Shown here: piece after piece, positions 59,381 to 64,000 of the stretch
How positions within the stretch are numbered: the stretch's first letter is position 1
How the letters are laid out: each line of letters opens with the position of its first letter
DNA from: Adiantum capillus-veneris
Taxonomy: Eukaryota; Streptophyta; Polypodiopsida; Polypodiales; Pteridaceae
Direction: 5' to 3'
Assembly: GCA_014529385.2 (NCBI GenBank)
Contig: CM043970.1
Location: forward strand, 43,165,279 to 43,229,278
Length of the DNA stretch: 64,000 bases
Notes under the pieces: generated by a model
What the model was told of the DNA's origin: nothing
Database searches by the model: none
What the model saw: only the letters and a program-made list of their open reading frames with translations
Translations under genes and position numbers: made by a program

Positions 59381-60106
59381 ATGTTTTCAATCATTAGTAA
59401 TTACTGTAACAGGAGAAGGAGAGAAGGAAGGCACGAGGCGACGTTGGCGCTTCATGTATGCATCTGTGTGGAAGCGTTGCTAGCAGGCAGCGCCTTGGCC
59501 CAAGAGCAGCAGCGCGCAGGCATGCAGCAATTAACACTGATGATGTTGTTATGGCATGCAGCAATCAACGATGATGTTGTTGTGGCATAATCTATATTAT
59601 GCATAAATTAACGCTCTTGTTTTGTGATCAGGTGTGCCAGCTGATGATAATCTCATCTGCATACAGCTCGACGACGGCCAGCATTGCTATACGCCATTGT
59701 ATCCTGATGTTCATCCCGCCACCCTCAAGACATGGTCCGTTCCTGATAAAAACACATCAGAGCGGGAGCTGCACATTTTGCTTACCCGCATGTGTCACCC
59801 AGGCCGTCCGGCTGTGGTGCCCGTCGTACACGCCGGTGGCCGCCACTGTCCCAACCGACACATGATGAGTCTGGCAGCCAGTCTAGCTCCTACCCCAATT
59901 ACAAGTGGCCACCTAGACCATTACGCACGGCCGTACGCTGCCCACCAAATTTGTGATGCCATCCTCTCCCCACATGGGCGCTGCATTCTTCCTTATACTC
60001 TCTACCACCATGCCTCCTATGCGACGAACATCTATTGCGAGACGCACTTGCGACCAGCGGGCATCCCTTGCATAGTTGACGTTGCCACCCACATTGTGTA
60101 CGCTGC
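59381..60106 (+). CDS. Candidate two-exon host-type gene, Cys/His-rich protein (unknown)
   Basis: A GC-rich island after the TATA box. The first frame (59,381-59,590) includes a hydrophobic ALLAGSALAQ stretch; another ATG at 59,521 opens LTLMMLLWHAA. A TTGTGATCAG acceptor at about 59,632 leads into a 182-codon open frame (59,634-60,182). Its first ~155 residues (ADDNLICIQLDDGQHCYTPL, RMCHPGRPAVVPVVHAGGRH, ICDAILSPHGRCILPYTLYH, NIYCETHLRPAGIPCIVDVA) are rich in Cys, His and Pro. The last 20 or so run into the family R repeat and its TC tract, so the true end is uncertain. No known family recognised. Secretion is a guess from the hydrophobic N-terminus. Exon joining is inferred, not shown; codon use is clearly unlike the AT-rich surroundings. 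Confidence 0.4.
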
Positions 60107-60799
60107 TCCGAGTAATCTCTCTCTCTTTCTCTCTCTCGCTCGGGGGCGGGGTTGTCTTTGTCTCACCTTCCAATGCCACTAACTCTGTGAAATATACACT
60201 TTTAAGCCCCACGCTTGTGCTCTAGATTCTAATTATTAATATTCCGCTTGTATAACACTTGTTGTAGGTGAGGGTAGCTGCCAATATCCGAGGACCACTG
60301 ACGAAGCACAAAAACCCCTTAGGGAGAGCTAGCCCTTCCCATTGTCGGTGCTACGTGCTACGTGTGCAGTCATCTTCTTGATATTGATGGCACTAGCTGT
60401 CATTGCCTCGAGCAATGAGGATGCAGTCTCTTTTGACATTGTCACTTCCATTCATGTTGTGTAATCCAATCTCCTTTGTCATATCTTTCTATTTGCACTT
60501 AATTCATTCATGGAATTTGGTTTTTCTTTCAAGGAAGAAACTCGTCGTAACTGTATATAACTTCTCTAGATCTTTGCACATAAACCTGAAATACTCTGTC
60601 AATGTTTTTTCTATATCCATTTATTAAATACATTACTCATTTTTCAACGACGCATGCAAAATATACATCTATTTTTAAATTACATTTCTAAATCTATAGT
60701 TTTTTTTCCATTTATGTATTACTTACATCAAAATTATCTATATATTCTAAGTTTACATTTACATCATATTTATGTTTTTCATATGTTATATTTAGATTA
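60107..60799 (+). repeat. Dispersed repeat family R, copy 3
   Basis: Matches 21,663-22,413, with shorter TC tracts. It is interrupted exactly at 60,800 by a Copia LTR. Confidence 0.88.
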
Positions 60800-61584
60800 T
60801 GTTAAGTATGGAGCCCGATTTACCCTTGTAATTTTTTGTGGTAAAAGCACACATTTGTAAGGCCCCCATTATGAGGAGAAGCCATCGTGCATGAAGGAAA
60901 ATCACTCACCGGAAACCAAAATTTTCACGAACAAGAATCAGGGGCAACTTTAAAGGCCTCGGGGGCGGAGGCCCCCGAGACTTTTTTTTCCGCCGGAATA
61001 TTATGGCCGGACGGCGGACGAAAAGTGGTCGGAAAACAACCGGTCGGTTGGCCGGTGGCCGGTAGTCAATGGCCGATGGCTTGTGGTCGGAAGTCAATGG
61101 CCGGTGGCCGGTGGTCGGAAGTCAATGGCCGGTGGCCGAATTCAAAAGCGGACTGGTCTTCTCAAGGGCGGCAACACATGGGCGGATTGGAGGGTCCGAT
61201 TTGGACTTATTTGCACAAGGGCGGCTACACATGGCTGTCTCTCATAAGAGAGGTCAGCCCTTTTGGCCTATAAAAGGAGGCCATTTCTACACACATTTCA
61301 TAGTGTGAAGTTGATGCAACAAGGTGAGTGTGAGGTGGTGAGAGTGAAGCAAGGCGGGAGCTCCATTAAGGGTATAATCCCTTTGTAAACTACTTCTTGT
61401 TTTGAAGTACTAAAGCCATTGAGTGGCTGCTTTCCCGTGGACGTAGCCCACATTGGGTGAACCACGTATATCGTGTGTACTCTCTCTCTCTCTCTCTACT
61501 CTATAATCTCGTGTATGTAAATCTGTCTCTCTCCATTAAGTAATCTACTTAATTATCTATTTAGCTATGTCTTATTTCCTAACA
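60800..61584 (+). mobile_element. 5' LTR of a Copia element (785 bp)
   Basis: Starts TGTTAAG and ends CCTAACA (inverted TGTTA/TAACA). It interrupts family R at a site that is empty at 22,413. A TATAAAA box lies at 61,269-61,275. A short tandem of GGCCGGTGGCCGGTGGTCGG-like units lies at about 61,040-61,140. The primer-binding site follows two bases after the end. Confidence 0.88.
61269..61275 (+). promoter_or_regulatory. LTR TATA box (TATAAAA)
   Basis: GGCCTATAAAAGGAGG within the LTR; it would place the U3/R boundary near 61,300. Confidence 0.65.
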
Positions 61585-61586
61585 AC

Positions 61587-61598
61587 TGGTATCAGAGC
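61587..61598 (+). other. Primer-binding site (initiator tRNA-Met type)
   Basis: TGGTATCAGAGC two bases after the LTR end. Confidence 0.9.
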
Positions 61599-61657
61599 AA
61601 GGTTTGCTCGTAGCTAAATTATCTGAAGGAAAGGATTCCTTGAATTGAGTGGGAGTT

Positions 61658-64000
61658 ATGGCGGAGGAAGGGAAGCTCAAGATTGAGAAGTTCAATGGCA
61701 AAAACTACCAACATTAGAAGATGCAGATTGAAGACTATCTCTACCAGAAGGACCTCTATTTGCCACTAGGCGGTCTTGCGAAGAAGCCCGCAACAATGGC
61801 AGATGAAGCATGGATTGTCCTTGATCGAAAGGCACTACTGGGAACAATCCGGTTAAGGTTGGCGTCAACGGTGGCCTTCAATGTTTCGGAGATGAAGACC
61901 ACGGAGGACTTGATGAAGTCACTTGACGACTTCTACGAGAAACCATCGGCATCCAATAAGGTATTTCTTATGAAGCGCTTGTTCAATCTAAAGATGGCAG
62001 AGAATGGTTCAGTTGCAGAACACCTAAATGACTTTAACACAAACATAAGTCAACTTCGATCAGTGAAAATCAATTTCGATGACGAAGTGCGAGCTCTCCT
62101 TATACTATCATCTCCTACGGATAGTTGGGACAGCCTTGTGATGGCTGTAAGTAATTCTATCTCTGGCACAAATACTCTTAAGTTTGATGATGTTGTGGGT
62201 GTTCTCCTAAGCGAGGAAATGCAAAGGAGAAGCACAGGAGAATCATCAAGTGCTGCACTATCAGTGGAAACAAGAGGAAGGCCTAAGGAGAGGTTCAAAA
62301 ACCAAAAGGGTCATGATCGCTCAAGGCGGAGCAAGTCACGCACAAAGTCAGTTCTTGAATGTTGGAACTGCGGCAAGAAGAGCCACGTCAAGAAGGACTG
62401 CTGGTCCAAGAAGAAGAAGGAGACAGAGTCTCAAGACAACAAGCCAACATCGGAGGCCAATGTGGCAGGTAAAGTAGAGCAAGATGCTCTAATTCTCTCA
62501 TTAGACAATGTGTCTAATTCCTGGATAGTAGATTCCATGGCTTCATTCCATGCGACACCACACAAGCAACATTTCCAAGACTACACCAAAGGTAATTTTG
62601 GGTATGTATACTTGGGAGATGATGAAGCTTGTGAGATTGTCGGCAAAGGTACAGTTTCTGTCAAAACTGCTAACGGAAATGAATGGAAGCTTAAAGATGT
62701 TAGGCATGTTCCTTCTCTTCGCAAAAATTTGATCTCTACAAGACAATTGGACGATGAAGGTCACAACATTGCATTCGGAAACAAATGGTGGAAGATCTCA
62801 AAGGAATCTTTGGTGGTTGCCAAGGGTGAAAAAGTCGGTACACTTTACTTGTGTACTGTTAGCACGCAACCTTCATCTTGTGCAACAACTACAGAAGTTG
62901 ACAGTGCGGTATGGCACTACCGACTTGGGCATATGAGTGCCAAAGGAATGCAAATCCTTCAAACAAAGAAGCTTCTACCATGTTTGAAAGAAGTGGACTT
63001 AGAGTTCTGTGAAGATTGTGTTTATGGTAAAAAAAAGAGGGTAAAATTTCAAAAATCAGGAAATGAAAGAAAAAATAAAAAACTTGAGTTGGTTCATTCT
63101 TATGTTTGGGGTCCTGCAAGTACACCATCACTTGGTGGCTCATTGTACTATGTAACATTCATAGACGATGCGACTAGAAAAACATGGGTTTATGTCATGA
63201 AGAATAAATCCGATGTATTTTCCATATTTCAAAGGTGGAAAGCCTTTGTGGAGAATGAAACAGGTACCAAGGTTAAATGCCTCAGATCCGACAATGGAGG
63301 CGAATATTGCAGCCAAGCTTTTGAAAGCTTTTGTGCTAGCAATGGCATTCGGAGGCAAAGGACAACCCCAAGGATACCTCAACAAAATGGGATTTTGGAA
63401 AGGATGAACATGAAAATCATGGAACGAGCACGAAGCATGCGGCTACATGCAGGCCTACCGCTTGAGCTTTGGGCGGAAGCCGTAAGTACGTCTGTGTACT
63501 TAATCAATTGGTCACCCTCAACGGCATTGGATGGGGGAGTTCCAGAAGAGGCATGGATAGGTAAACCGGTGAATTATGCATTTCTCAAAGTGTTTGGGTG
63601 TGAGGCTTTCATGCACATAGATAGAAGCCTAAGATCAAAGTTAGATGCAAAGTCCAAAAAGTGTTTCTTCATTGGCTATGGAGAAGGAGACTTTGGGTAT
63701 CGCCTATGGAATCCTGAAGATGGTAAAATCTTAAGAAGTAGGGATGTAATTTTTAACGAAAAAAATATGTACAAAGATTACTTGGAAAGAAAACAAACAA
63801 AAGAAACAGTTGATGAGTACATGGAGCTTGAGGACGGTGAAGACTCAAGGACTGCAAACGGTGACAATGTGCAACAACGTCAACCAAATGAGGAGCCTCA
63901 ACCTATTCCCCGAAGATCTACAAGAGCAAGTAGACCTCCAGAAAGGTTTATTCCTTCCTTCAACCATCTCTTGATCTCAGATTCTGGAGAGCCGGAATCA
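61658..64000 (+). pseudogene. Copia Gag-Pol polyprotein, partial (runs off window), one nonsense codon
   Basis: One frame from ATG 61,658 to the window end (781 codons), with a single TAG at codon 20 (61,715) where plant Copia Gag has a conserved Trp. Gag (UBN2-like) covers about residues 1-230. The zinc knuckle CWNCGKKSHVKKDC begins at 235. The protease active site at about 292 reads VDSMAS instead of the usual DSGA. The integrase zinc motif HYRLGHM...CEDC begins at about 420. The integrase core has FIDDATRKTWVY (Asp at 503), RSDNGGEY (Asp at 545) and NGILERMN. Integrase before reverse transcriptase defines Copia; the linker to RT (PRRSTRASRPPERF) is the last part seen. It would make Gag particles, process itself and insert the cDNA. 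The nonsense codon and altered protease site suggest that this copy is inactive. Confidence 0.92.

Overview
The window looks like nuclear DNA of a land plant, most likely a fern. The evidence is a dense mosaic of plant-type retroelements (Copia, Gypsy, L1-like LINEs), a CACTA DNA transposon, very abundant TC/GA microsatellites, and an inserted block of mitochondrial DNA (about 16.35-21.43 kb). That block carries mitochondrial-type tRNAs, an atp9 piece and almost all of rps1. The rps1 exon is preceded by the 3' end of a group II intron at the position known from fern mitochondria, and its reading frame is broken only by UAA/UGA codons that U-to-C RNA editing could convert. Such reverse editing is typical of ferns and hornworts. 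I see no bacterial-style operon, rRNA gene, CRISPR array or clearly intact single-copy host gene.

Layout. 1-11.33 kb and 39.16-54.30 kb are two copies of one long repeat that holds exon-like remnants of an unidentified spliced gene. Copy 1 is interrupted by a Gypsy-type gag-only element (3.8-7.3 kb) and a 1.3 kb terminal-inverted-repeat element (7.4-8.7 kb). Copy 2 is interrupted by about 6.9 kb of other DNA (39.4-46.35 kb). 11.33-11.8 kb and 22.7-23.2 kb are two copies of a microsatellite-bearing repeat. 11.83-16.35 kb is one LINE whose 5' part is inverted relative to its 3' part, abutting the mitochondrial insert. 21.7-31.1 kb holds microsatellites, LINE crumbs, a decayed minus-strand Copia pol, a 142-bp LTR with primer-binding site, and two tandem arrays. 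31.3-38.57 kb is a minus-strand L1-like LINE split by a complete CACTA element (32,020-36,872) with matching 3-bp target duplications.

54.3-60.1 kb is the least repetitive part. It has an unidentified frame-broken ORF (56.9-57.4 kb), a reverse-transcriptase fragment unlike the Copia and LINE types here (57.7-58.3 kb), a degenerate tandem array, and a candidate host-type gene with a TATA box (59.36-60.1 kb). From 60,800 to the window end lies a Copia element with a complete 5' LTR, primer-binding site and a gag-protease-integrase frame that runs off the edge.

The genes do not form a pathway. The window records nested insertions, and the relative order of several can be read: CACTA into LINE, Copia into an older repeat whose empty site is visible at 22.41 kb, and LINE plus mitochondrial DNA apparently into one GA microsatellite locus. 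All assignments were made by reading the sequence; no database search was run.
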